This document shows positions 51,125 to 61,357 of a stretch of 64,000 bases of DNA, piece after piece. Where the stretch lies: assembly GCA_003260075.1 (NCBI GenBank), contig QLIY01000019.1:1-64000 (forward strand), in the 5' to 3' direction. This DNA comes from Phallusia mammillata. Lineage: Eukaryota; Chordata; Ascidiacea; Phlebobranchia; Ascidiidae. Made by a program: the position numbers and the translations under genes. Positions within the stretch are counted from its first letter, which is position 1, and every line of letters begins with the position of its first letter. The notes below the pieces were generated by a model. The model was not told where the DNA came from and did no database searches. It saw nothing but the letters and a program-made list of their open reading frames with translations.

Positions 51125-51566
51125 TTACTGTACTTTAGTTTGAAAACGCAAAACCAAATTTACTTTATTCAAATTATTTTTGTCAAGTTCAGCTGCCTTT
51201 ATTTCCTGACTAGTCGCGAAAAAACTCTCATCAGTTTCTTTTTCGCAAGGCTCCACCGACTGTGTGTCTTCTCTTCTGCTATGTAAAGGTCGGGACACAA
51301 AAAGAGTTAACAAACAGTAAGTCTCACTTTTGTCTTACCTCTCCTGCTGGTTGCCTTTGTCACTGTCGTTTTCAGTTAGGGGTGCTGTTAGGTACAAAAT
51401 TCCTATGACTGCTAGTAAAAAATCAAATTCATCTTCTGTGAATTTGCTTACCAGTTATTGCCCTCTCTAAACTTTTGTCTTTGTCATTTGATTCTTGCAA
51501 GCAGCTTGGCGAAAGTACAATTGTAGGTTGCACGTTGCTAGCAAAGTCGTATTGATCGGAATTCAT
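51125..51566 (-). CDS. Small unrecognised protein gene, three exons
   Basis: Exons 51566-51452, 51408-51339 and 51278-51125 join in phase and end at a stop, giving an acidic hydrophilic protein of 112 residues: MNSDQYDFASNVQPTIVLSP at the start and EPCEKETDESFFATSQEIK later. An alternative exon 2 acceptor 24 nt downstream also keeps frame and gives AITAPLTENDSD, which removes a short hydrophobic stretch and may be the true form. I do not recognise the family. The start ATG overlaps the stop of a 62-codon ORF immediately upstream (51751-51563), and the locus is divergent from another small gene starting at 51968. Confidence 0.45.
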
Positions 51567-51751
51567 TGTACAACAATTTCAAAAATGTCTCCCCCAACAA
51601 CTAAATTCAACAGCAGATAAACGATGACACCAATTCTTCTGATTGTTTCGCGCCAACTTTTCTTTGTGTGCGTCATAAACCGATTTTTGCTTATTGTGGT
51701 GCTTTTATTAACTTGAGGCGGATTGCTTACAGTTTCCATCCACGGGTGCAT
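51563..51751 (-). CDS. 62-aa upstream ORF with a predicted membrane segment
   Basis: The ORF MHPWMETVSNPPQVNKSTT continues to a basic segment (KKSWRETIRRIG) and a hydrophobic stretch (VIVYLLLNLVVGGDIFEIVV) that could span a membrane once. Its TGA stop overlaps the ATG of the following three-exon ORF (ATGA at 51566-51563). It may be a true small membrane protein in a bicistronic transcript, a regulatory upstream ORF, or chance. No family recognised. Confidence 0.4.
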   Translation of the reverse strand: MHPWMETVSNPPQVNKSTTISKNRFMTHTKKSWRETIRRIGVIVYLLLNLVVGGDIFEIVVQ

Positions 51752-51967
51752 GTTTAATTGCGCTGCTTTGACAGGTTAGCAGTCTAAATTTGGGACCAAG
51801 AAGACTAGTGTGGTATTGTGCAACTGTGCTTGTAAACGTTACGACGCTTTTCACTGGGTCAGCTGACCAACCTTTTCAACTGATCGTGCAGAGAAACGAC
51901 AATTAGCCTTCCATATTTTGCAGGACAGATGAAGCAAAAAAATTGCGGTCGAAAATAAATTTTGGCG
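51752..51967. promoter_or_regulatory. Short divergent interval between two small genes
   Basis: Only about 216 bp separate the minus-strand 62-aa ORF start from the plus-strand ATG at 51968. If both genes are real it must carry a bidirectional promoter. No specific element identified. Confidence 0.3.
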
Positions 51968-52577
51968 ATGTTTGCCGTGGCAACATTAACTAGGGCTTCA
52001 TCGGTTGGTGCGCGCAATGAAACATCAAGCAATGGGTATGAACTTATTATTGTATGTTGTGAAATATTTCAACAAATCTACCGTCCAATTTGCACAGCAG
52101 CTTTTTCCCAGCAGTTCTCAGTAAAGATGTCTTCAAAGTTTACCATGACACACAAAGTGTGGTAAGTTGATAATCACATCAGATTATGAGATTTCTAAAA
52201 ATGAGCACTACGCTAAACGTCATGTACCCGATGCTGTGTTAGTACTTCTCCAATACTTGGACAGAATCAAAGCAAATGGCCATACCTGTTTTAGAGGTGA
52301 AACAATAAGCTGTGCAGCGTGCCGCATGTCCCATTGATTTTGCAGCACAATTTGTTATTTAGGTTGCTACCGAATCAAAAAACAACGCGGCTTCCAACTT
52401 CGAACAATCAGGTAATAACATCGAAACTAACAGTTCTTGGACACATTTGAATCAAAAATGACGATTAGACTCAATAACAGTAGCAAGAAAACGTCAAGAT
52501 TGGCTACACATTGGTCAACGTATTTTGCAGGTACTGGTCAAATTAAAAAATATCTATGGGCCAATCGTAAATCCTAA
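51968..52577 (+). CDS. Small unrecognised four-exon gene (74 aa)
   Basis: Exons 51968-52035, 52101-52161, 52363-52411 and 52531-52577 have consensus acceptors and donors and join in phase to 74 residues ending in a stop. The protein starts MFAVATLTRASSVGARNETS, an Arg/Ser/Ala-rich basic start that could be a mitochondrial presequence. It continues FFPAVLSKDVFKVYHDTQS and ends GTGQIKKYLWANRKS. I do not recognise the family. Other frames through exons 2-4 also stay open for a while, so the model needs transcript support. It converges on MESD, whose AATAAA (52631-52636, minus) is only about 50 bp away. Confidence 0.4.
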
Positions 52578-53062
52578 ACGTATTTCAATGAAGGAATATC
52601 GCATGCGCTGCGGAAAGTTTATATTGCACGTTTATTGTTTTTATAGAACTTTTGGATTGTACCAACTTTAAGACACATATGACAATGCAATAAATATTTA
52701 GCAGCAGGTATGAAACAGACTACATTTGTACAAGTTTTTTCTTTTTTTTGTTGTTTCCATATTAGTTGGAATAATTGGATTTGGGTCCAGATGCAAAACT
52801 CCTTTACAAAGTTAAAAACTAGCAAGATTTGATCAAAATGCTGAAAAAAAGTATTCAAGTCCTGTTTTTGATTGAAAGAGGAATGATAATTCAGAACCAC
52901 ATGGGACCATTGCAATAATGTAAAAACAGAATCAAAATACCAATTTAGGGACAAAAACAGTGAGAAGTGGATACAAAACATTATGTCAACCAAATTCACA
53001 TGATATACTGCATGATCAAAAAGTAAAAAATGAGCAGCCATTCATCTTTTGTCCTTGTATGG

Positions 53063-54657
53063 TTAAAGTTCTGATTTTATTTTTGTTTTTTTGGCTTTTT
53101 TCTTTTTAGATTTGGTTTTCGCTCCATTTTTAGTGTCTTTTGATTTTGTTGACCTAAACAAAAATTAGTAAGCCTGTAGTCACACCAGTGTTCCATTGTC
53201 TAAAAAACAAAATTATACAAAATACTTACCCTTTACCAGGATAGTCTTTACCCTCAATCGTTACCAGTTCACATTGTTCTTGTTCAACAAGAAAATCTTT
53301 GATTTCATATGCATATGATCCATCACTAAGCTTGAATAAAACTCTATTGGCACTGATTACAAATCTGGAAACAAGCCATGTTTGTACGCACAAATGTGTA
53401 TGTTCATAATAATGCGAACAGTAAATATACAAAAACAACTCTATAAATCAAACAACACAAGCTACATCAACTAACGACCCATATGATGTGATTATTCAAG
53501 TTACTGATTATTTAGTAAACTTTGGTTCAATTTAACCAAGGTTTACTGTAGTTTGTTTTTACCATTTATAAGAAAAAATGTTTAACCTGGTAACTTCAAT
53601 ATTTGCATTGTATAACTGTGATTGCCACAAACTGCTGATTTTTTCTGTTTCCTCCTCTGTTGGATCACCAGCCACTGTAGCAAACATCATTAACGTCTTG
53701 TGCTTTTTGGTCAACTTGACTAGATTCTCTGGATCACTTGCATCAACCTGTAAGGTAATTTACATTGAAAACGTAATTAGTGACTGGTTCGGTGTTTTTC
53801 AACCTTTTTTGCCTCCTAGCAAATGTTGCTGTGATGCCATACACTTTGATGCAGGAGGCTTAAAGACATGAACTGATAGTGCTCAGATAAAATGTAAATT
53901 AATATTTAGCAAGAGAACGAAACTGTTTTGAAGTGGTGGTACATCCGTTATCACAAACACAACTTTCCTTTTAAACCCTGAGGATATATCTTCTGATCAC
54001 CGTTCTGTTGCTGTGTAATGTGTAGTGTATCCAGTGGTGGGATTCAGCCGGTTCGCACCGGTTCTATAGAACCGTCTCACGAAATTTTATGAGAGCGAAC
54101 CGGTCAGAATTACTGGTTACTGTCAATGGACTTTTTGTAACAGAACCGCCTAAAAACGTGACTTTTGTGATAGAACTGGGTGAAAAAAAATTTGAACCCC
54201 ACCACTGAGTGTATCTTGCCAAGAGATAATCTTGGTTCACCATGAACCCAAGTTAAATAATCTCAACTAGTTTTTTTTTAAGAACTTACCTTTGAAAAAT
54301 CTACTGGTTGGGATGGCCGAAGGTGTTCAGGTAAATCACCCTCATCTACTTCTCCATCTTCCTTCATAAACAAAGTAATAACACATTTTTAACACTTAAA
54401 ATATTTTGTTGTCATGTGGTTTGGTAGTTGATTTTGTGACATAATTGTATAGGTGAAGATATAGACAATCCTGAGTCTATATTTAGTGCACAAAGATGCT
54501 ATGTTGTTAAGTAGTTTTTATGAAAACTTACTGTCCATTGTTCCTCCAACTTGTGAATGTCAGCGTCAGTAAAGTCTCTTGGATCTTTCTTTTTGCATTC
54601 TGATGAAATAACTATCAAAAGGATAAGTATAAATTTTGCTACGTACATATTTCTCAT
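53063..54657 (-). CDS. MESD: LRP chaperone MESD (Boca)
   Basis: Endoplasmic-reticulum chaperone for beta-propeller/EGF modules of LDL-receptor family proteins, needed for Wnt co-receptor export. Five in-phase exons (54657-54532, 54361-54290, 53747-53587, 53364-53230, 53153-53063) encode 194 residues. The signal peptide is MRNMYVAKFILILLIVISSE. It is followed by DPRDFTDADIHKLEEQW, EGDLPEHLRPSQPVDFSK, KLTKKHKTLMMFATVAGDP, EETEKISSLWQSQLYNAN, RFVISANRVLFKLSDGSYAY and EIKDFLVEQEQCELVTIEG. The C-terminus is Lys-rich and ends KSEL, a KDEL-type retrieval signal (human ends REDL). I chose the methionine directly before the signal peptide; another in-frame ATG lies 10 codons upstream. A polyadenylation signal is at 52631-52636. 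A 140-codon ORF inside the 3' untranslated region is not supported. Confidence 0.96.
54032..54207. mobile_element. 176-bp hAT-type miniature element in a MESD intron
   Basis: The termini CAGTGGTGGGATTC and GAACCCCACCACTG are near-perfect inverted repeats. The exact 8-bp target duplication AGTGTATC lies at 54024-54031 and 54208-54215. CCGGTTCGCACCGGTTC just inside is a further small palindrome. Inserted between MESD exons 2 and 3; no coding capacity. Confidence 0.92.
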
Positions 54658-55786
54658 ATCTTTGACTTCAACTGGTACACGTCGCACTCAAATGTTCTGG
54701 TTTTGTTACGTACGGTGCATGGCACCAAAGTCTATCTATGAAACACAAGTTGTCGCACGAGAATTGATGGAGCGTGAAATGGGGCGACTTTGCACGCTTT
54801 TAACAACGCAAAGGGGGGGGGGGGGCCATGCTGCAAACTGGTAATAAAACGCCCGTCGGTAACAATGGGGAGACTTTGTATGAGAGTCCCACATAATTGA
54901 ATGGCAAAAATAAATTATTATAAAAAAATCAAACAAAAAGTGTAGATTATCAAGAAGGGTCACTAGTTTATTGACAAATTACAGCTTTTTTACATTGCTG
55001 TCGAACAAATACGCTTGGATCATCGGAAGAAATACGATTTTTATGAATTGAATTTTGCCTTATTTGCGTTTTGCAATCTCAAATGCTTAAAAAAGTGCGT
55101 TATACTTTCTAAAGCGCGTGCAATTTCAACAACTATTGTGTAAGTCTTGATTTACGCCCCAAAAGAATAAGGTTGAAATATTTTCGATTTTCTGGGCTCA
55201 CTGCGTGACTAGCATGAGGTAACAAAAAGTTGTTGTTTTTAAAGGTTTTAACTTTTACAGTTAGCTGTAGCTGCGCCACAAAGTCAAGGTTTACATTTTG
55301 TAGGTTTAGAATAGTTTTCTTTGCTAAAGAATCTTGTGATGAATTAAAAAAGCCAACAAGTAAGATATAAAGCTTGTGTTTGTTTGTTTAATGGATATAT
55401 TTGCGAAATGTTTTGCCATTTTATTATGGCTATACAGAGTATTTATAATGTTTTTAGTGTGGAATATGGTGTTCAATACCTGTGAATATAAACCAGACAT
55501 ATAGTTGGATAAACCAAACATGTTTGAAGTTTTAGAGAAAATTAAATGGTTGCCACAATTTTGCCATTGAAATGTAGTCATTGATATATAAAGTGTAGAA
55601 AGCCGCACTTTTCCATGTTGTGCTGGCGTTAAGTGTTAGTGTCACTTGTCCGTGGTAAATACCAAAATGATGGAAAATAAAAATAAAATTGTACAATAAT
55701 CCATTTGTTGTATCATACTTGGAGGTTGATTTTAGTAAATTTGCTTTTCATTGCAGGTTTACCTGGTTGGATGTCAAGTACTTCAA
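54658..55786. other. Head-to-head interval between MESD and the FBXW7 upstream exons
   Basis: About 1.1 kb of AT-rich sequence with an 11-nt G run near 54816-54826 and no recognised exon. It should contain the MESD promoter and possibly the FBXW7 long-isoform promoter. Confidence 0.5.
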
Positions 55787-56988
55787 ATGGATGATTCATC
55801 AAAACATGCTGGAGGTAAATTATTATTTGTAAAAACAGATCTTACTGCTAGTGCTATGTTTGCAATTTACACTGACTTCAAGTAGCTCTACTAGAAACTA
55901 ATGTGTACCTAGGCCTGAACTGCGAGTGTATATGCTTCTATATTTGTCTATGACTTCATCTTTGTCAGACTGTTACACAGCTGCATCTCTTAGGCTGAGA
56001 CAGTTAATCAGGGGAAGTTGAACAGTTGTGGGTACCCTGGCTAAGATTCACTTGTTGGTATTTACAATTCTCATGGGGAATGACAAAGTGCGTAAGCTAG
56101 AAGAAGGTTGGCCTTCACTCTTTAGATATATAAATGTATGCATTTGGAGGTTGGCGCTCATGTCAAATAGGTTTTCATTGCTGTTTACTTACCAGATCAG
56201 TGTAGGTTTGGAAATTAAAATTTTTGTGTGTGCTTGATTTAGGTTCAAGAAACAAGGCTGTAGATACTGGATTGAGCAGTTCCAAACGAGTTGGTGGTGG
56301 CAGTAAAAGGCGTGAAAAATGTGGTGCTCGTTCTGGGGTGGCCACATCAGGGGTAACATCCCACTTTAGTGTGGATAACTGCCAACAAGCATCTGCTGAT
56401 AACAAAAGTGGTATGTGTGGCTTTCTTTTTTATTACTATGCTAAGTATGGCCTTGCATTGGTAGTACCATTGTAAGTGAACTGAATAAAATTAAAGCCCT
56501 TGTCGACATGTTGCTGTCAATGAAAAAAGAATGAAAGTGTGTACTGTGTAGTTTGTTTAACATAGAAATTTTATTATATGATCTATGGTTTAAAGGTATT
56601 ATATGATCTATGGTTTAAAATTTTATAATTTTCTGCAGAGTCAAAGATGAAGAAAAGCCTTGCTTTGCTAACACATTCACGTAGGACGCGCTCAAGTGAG
56701 AAAAGCAATCCTCAAATTTTCACATGTAGCAATAACACCAATCCCTCAAGTGAACCGACACCTGATGCTGATGTGGATCTCAGCACTTTATATTCAGGAT
56801 GTGTGACCAGAGGACAGATTAATCGAGTGAAGAAGATAATAGGTGAATGTTCGCCCTCCCATGTCACAGATATGTTACCAATGAACACACGGTCCTCGAA
56901 GCGTCTTGCAAGTGATCAAAATCACAATGAAAAAATGCAAGTAGATGACAGTAGCACTTCTTCTGCCCAGCGAAAAATCAAATCACTG
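55787..56988 (+). CDS. FBXW7: Putative FBXW7 long-isoform N-terminal exons
   Basis: Three in-phase exons (55787-55814, 56243-56410, 56639-56988) encode 182 residues starting MDDSSKHAG. Features include a basic, probable nuclear-localisation patch (GGGSKRREKCGARSG) and a second one (TRSSKRLASDQNH). The final exon ends in phase 0 (AQRKIKSL), exactly the phase needed to join the common FBXW7 exon that begins with the MKRK codons at 61358. In vertebrate FBXW7 alternative first exons join at this same MKRK point. A segment INRVKKIIGECSPSHVTDML resembles the FBXW7 dimerisation domain. These could instead be exons of a separate upstream gene; the link is inference. Confidence 0.5.
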
Positions 56989-57483
56989 GTAAATTGCTTT
57001 CGTTACTTTTTGAACATAGCCTACAATATATATAAAAGTATTTACTGGTCATGTATATACACTAAACCGCTGTTAAACCACATTCAGTCAATCCTGATCT
57101 TCGCCTAATTCAGGCAAAACTTAAGATACACATGATTTGTAATGTGGTAAGGCTTTAACTAATTGACATCAGTTAATGTGGTTCTTAGCAAATTTCTGAC
57201 AAACTTTTTGGTCCCAAAGGATCCAGATTACCTGAGGTTTACTGTAAATGTGTGTTTTTAAATTTGTGTTGCATCTTGGGTGGATATTATGTGACATGGT
57301 GTCAATAGATCAAGAGATTGTTTTTAGTTACATATGGAAGTTATGTGTAGGTTATAGACTATTTGGGTTTAAAGGGGGTGTTTCACCCACAAATGGAATA
57401 AAGTGTAAGTTGTTTGAACTGAGTTGTCTGGAATTAATGAAAACACACAGCAGCATGCATGCATGTAACTCTGGGCGTTTTCC

Positions 57484-57711
57484 TATTTAATTAACTAATT
57501 CACCAGGTGGTACTTCTATATCACCAAGCTATAAAAACATTTGCAGCAATCTAAATGGGTTATTGGTTGTGCAGCAAGGTTTAGTCATAAATTTGGGGGG
57601 GGGGCATTAACTAATTCACCAGGTGGTACTTCTATTTCACCAAGCTATAAAAACATTTGCAACAATCTAAATGGGTTATTGGTTGTGCAGCAAGGTTTAG
57701 TCATAAATTTA
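57484..57711. repeat. About 105-bp direct duplication separated by 10 G
   Basis: Units ending near 57594 and beginning again at about 57605 share AACTAATTCACCAGGTGGTA and, further on, GGGTTATTGGTTGTGCAGCA. Three or fewer substitutions are visible (for example TATATCACC versus TATTTCACC). A run of 10 G (57595-57604) lies between copies. Only the second copy is followed by a gtaagt. Confidence 0.93.
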
Positions 57712-58185
57712 GTGGTAAGTCAGTGTGCAAAAAGTTTTTGTCTTACTGAAACCCGATTTTTATAGCATCTTTTTTCTGCACCGCTGCTTATCTGAACTAG
57801 TTCAAACATTTAATGCAAATTACTCTCAATTACAATTGTTTAGTAATTCAAGTAGAGGCTTCCGAGGGTTAGAAGTGTGTTTTCTATTCTTGTTTTATTT
57901 TTCGTTTGAACTAATAGGTGAACAGGTTTCAGTAATCCGAGTATAAAACAACTATTATAGACTAACCAACTTATCTTGAACATGTCTGAGTACACAAAGT
58001 AAAGGATGAAGACTAGACCATAAGTATCTGTTTATATTACATTCTGAGTTTCTCATGATACAGGTTTATTGACCTTTAAAATATTTTGGTTTAAAACAGG
58101 TTTTGCCTGTTTTTGTTCATTATCACATCTAAAAAACTTGGGTGTAAAAGTAAATATTAGTTGAAATAGGTTGGTCAGTTTAAAT

Positions 58186-58399
58186 CAGTGGTTCTCAAAC
58201 TTTTTTATTGTCGGGGCCAAATGGTATTTTTTTAAGTTTGTAGGGAGCCGCAAAAAATACGAAAACTTGAGAAAATCACTAAAGATTACTTCTTCAAAAG
58301 CTAAAATAGCAATGTTTGGTGATTTTCTGAGGTCTGGTGCGAGCCGCAAAATAAGTAGTTGGGAGCCGCATGCGGCCCCGAAAACCGAGTTTGAGACTG
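58186..58399. mobile_element. Decayed hAT-like element
   Basis: CAGTGGTTCTCAAACTTTTT at the left and GAGTTTGAGACTG at the right are inverted termini with a small deletion in the right one. Internal GGGGCC and GCATGCGGCCCCG motifs fit the same broad family. No clear target duplication (GTTTAAAT versus GCTTGACT). Confidence 0.6.
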
Positions 58400-61357
58400 G
58401 CTTGACTAGCCCATCCCTATCATTTATGAAGTCTTTCATGCATAGCACTNATCTTCATCATTCATTGTCTGAGATTTGAATCACAACAATGTGTCAACAG
58501 ACTGAACCACGTGGGGGCAGTGTATGAATAGGAGAAAGTGATCAGTCTGTTTCCTTTGTTGTTATCATTGTCAAACACACAATTTTCACATGAGAGTGAA
58601 TGTGTCTTATTATGCTGAAATCCCATAAATACAACTGATTAATATTTTTAACACTGGCACTTTGTATTAACATCCCCATGCTGGCATTAAACCTACCATC
58701 TTGTGGGTACCTTCCTTCAATGCTAACACACACACTTATATGGTCGAGCAAATATTTAAACAAAGATAGGCAGGTAGAGTCTGTCCTCACAGCTGACTAA
58801 GTCCTCATCGTGGCAAGACACTTCGTCGCACTGGTCATGTTCGCGCAGGCCCGTGTTTTCGGATGAGGTGTTTGGTTGCGTTTGTTGTCTTTCAAACTTT
58901 CGAACTACAGCATTGTTGTGACGTAGGTAGGCAGCTGGTAAATTGGGTCGTGGTTGTAAAAGAGTTTGGGCGTATAATGGCAGGTAGGCAGGTGATTAAT
59001 GTCGGAAACGGAAACTGCTGTCGCCTGCCAGTTTTAGGCGAATAGCTAAATAACCGACTTGGTGTTCATATAATGAGTTCAAATACATGCAAAGACCTGC
59101 GTGTATTGACCCACCGTTGTCAGTTATTTCACATCGCGACTTGGTGATTTAGATGTGCCAGTCGGTCAATATCCCACGCTTGTGCCAGCTGTTAACCCGC
59201 AACAAGAGCTAATTTGTCAAAAACACCCACCGCGGCCTGTATATGCCATAGTGTTATTTTTACATCCTTAAATCTGAAAAGCGATATCTTTCGCTGTGTC
59301 GCCCGCCTCGCCAAGGTAGCGGCAGTAATCCTTGCGCGATCAATACTGCACAACGAATTGCTTCTGGCCGCCCAAGCATGCCGCGTGCCCGCGACTGTGA
59401 TGGTACTGCATTATGTATTAGTCGATTCCCGCTGTGGGCTACAGTTGTTTCATCTGAATATCAGACAGCCGAGGATCGCCGTCCGCCGCAAGCAGCCACG
59501 TAATTGCTAAACTGTTGCTGCCGCGTCTTATTGATTCGCAACTTGTCCTTATGTTGTTAGAGCGCGCCGCGATATACAGACTCGTCGTAGTTTGCGATTG
59601 CTAGAGCCGTACTGAACATACCCAAGGGCTAACTGTCGGTCTCAAATTGGAAATCAAGTTCGCATGCTAGCATTTTGTGACGATGTTTTCTTAATGCGCC
59701 AGTTGCGTCAATCGACAGCATAGCTCAGCCGTGATATGTAGCTCGGAGGCAGCGTCGTCTATTAGGATAGCAGTGTTGACTGAGGGACAGATAGTCGTGA
59801 CATTGCCGACATATAAAGTCCCTGTCGAGAGTGATCTGTAACGGCAGACCGCGGCAAGCAATAGTAGCGAATGCGGATGTTAACGGCGAATCGTAAAACT
59901 TCCTGCCTGTCGAAATTAAACCGCGTCCCTTTATTGTGTGTAGATGAAGCTTAGCAGTATCAGGCAATAGGCGAGCGAAGACGGTATTGATTTCCCTCAG
60001 CATTCGTCTCCGTATCGTGCCGTGTCTCATGTATTCGTCGTCTCTCTGGGGTTAGCTGTTTGCACCACGTCACTGATTAATTTATGCGCGGCGACAATGC
60101 GCTTGCTGATGTACTTGGTGTCTGCCGTGCATCATTTAAATTGACGTGATAGATTGTGTGAAATACTGCCTTTTTATGCTAATGTAATGTTCCATACATC
60201 ACGCATCGTGGTCAGTGTTAAGGGCACAAAGAAACTAAATTAGGCGCAGCGCTACAGCGGAGACAGTATAGGTAGCGAAATACTTCACAGGCATTACAAC
60301 CGCTCGACAGCTTTTCCTACGCCAATCACACGAACGCCGCCGTGCCTGTGAATCGGGTGGCAATTATATACATCTGGCGTAGACTCTCAAGCCGCGATGT
60401 CTCTCGGCCAATGTTTGTGCGCGTTGGTGCGTGACCGCTTTGTGTGACGATTGCTCAGACGAGAGTCATAGGCGAGCTCCTCTCGAGGCGCAAGGCCCAC
60501 AAGAGCACTAGGTTTAGCACTAGTCCGTGCGCAAGCGAACAAGGCATACACCCACACATCACCGGCGCGTTGAGGCGAAAGAATAGTGTTGGTCGTTCGA
60601 GCAATGTACGAATTGAGAGGATACACGCCACACAACAGTTTTAGGTGTTTTGAAAGTCAATCGCCTTAACGTGTAATGCGCTGTTCTGTTAAAAACCAAC
60701 CGAAAATTGCTTAAGAAAAGTTAGGGTGTATAATTTGTGTTGTAATTAACAGTAACCTAATTTTTAGTCACAATGAGATACAATGTATTCAGTACACAGA
60801 ATCCGCGAGTTTCTGCTTAGTAAGAGAAAGTAACGTGGTGCCTTATTCGCCAGATTGCCCTTAGCGCTGGTTCCAACGTGTGTGTATTGCGTTTGGCGCT
60901 ATTGACAGGTTTTGGAGCAATTGATAAAATTCGGGCAGTCTGTACTTAGGCAGCCACGACCGGAAACTTCTCCACAGCTGATTCGAGAAGAGACGTAATG
61001 CGTTCAACGTATTGCTAATATGCTGCTGTGAATAGGAGCGCGCGTGCCATTTGTGGAAACGCTTTACCGGCTCCGCAGTGTCAGCTGTAACATGATCGTT
61101 CGAATTTGTATTCCAGCGTGCTGTGTAGTGTATATTGCCGTTCAGTGACTCCTGGCTAGGCAATCGTAATGCGTGACGTGCTATAGCGAAGATATCACAC
61201 GTCATGCGGGAAAACAAGAAACTACGTGTCATTAACGGCGTTACGCAGCGACTTCGATACTCGCAGGTTGTGTATATTGCAGGGCACTTGATGCGCCCGC
61301 GCTGTCCGAACTAACGCGCTTGACTGAATGATTAACCCGGGTGCGTGTATTTCGTAG

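Larger units (their letters stand above)
56989..61357 (+). other. Putative FBXW7 intron with duplication, repeat and a composition shift
   Basis: Holds a tandem duplication split by oligo-G (57484-57711), a hAT-like fragment (58186-58399), one ambiguous base (58450), and from about 58.8 to 61.35 kb sequence that is visibly less AT-rich and CpG-richer than the flanks, with no recognised exon. That stretch ends exactly at the common FBXW7 exon and might contain an alternative promoter. Confidence 0.5.

Noticed and set aside
52619-53041. 140-aa ORF on the minus strand directly after MESD
   Set aside because: It is in the MESD 3' untranslated region, has Phe/Leu/Gln-rich AT-driven composition and no recognisable family.
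57600-57715. Candidate FBXW7 exon formed by the second duplicate copy with a gtaagt donor
   Set aside because: Phase does not match the preceding exon's phase-0 end, and the phase-0 reading meets a stop.
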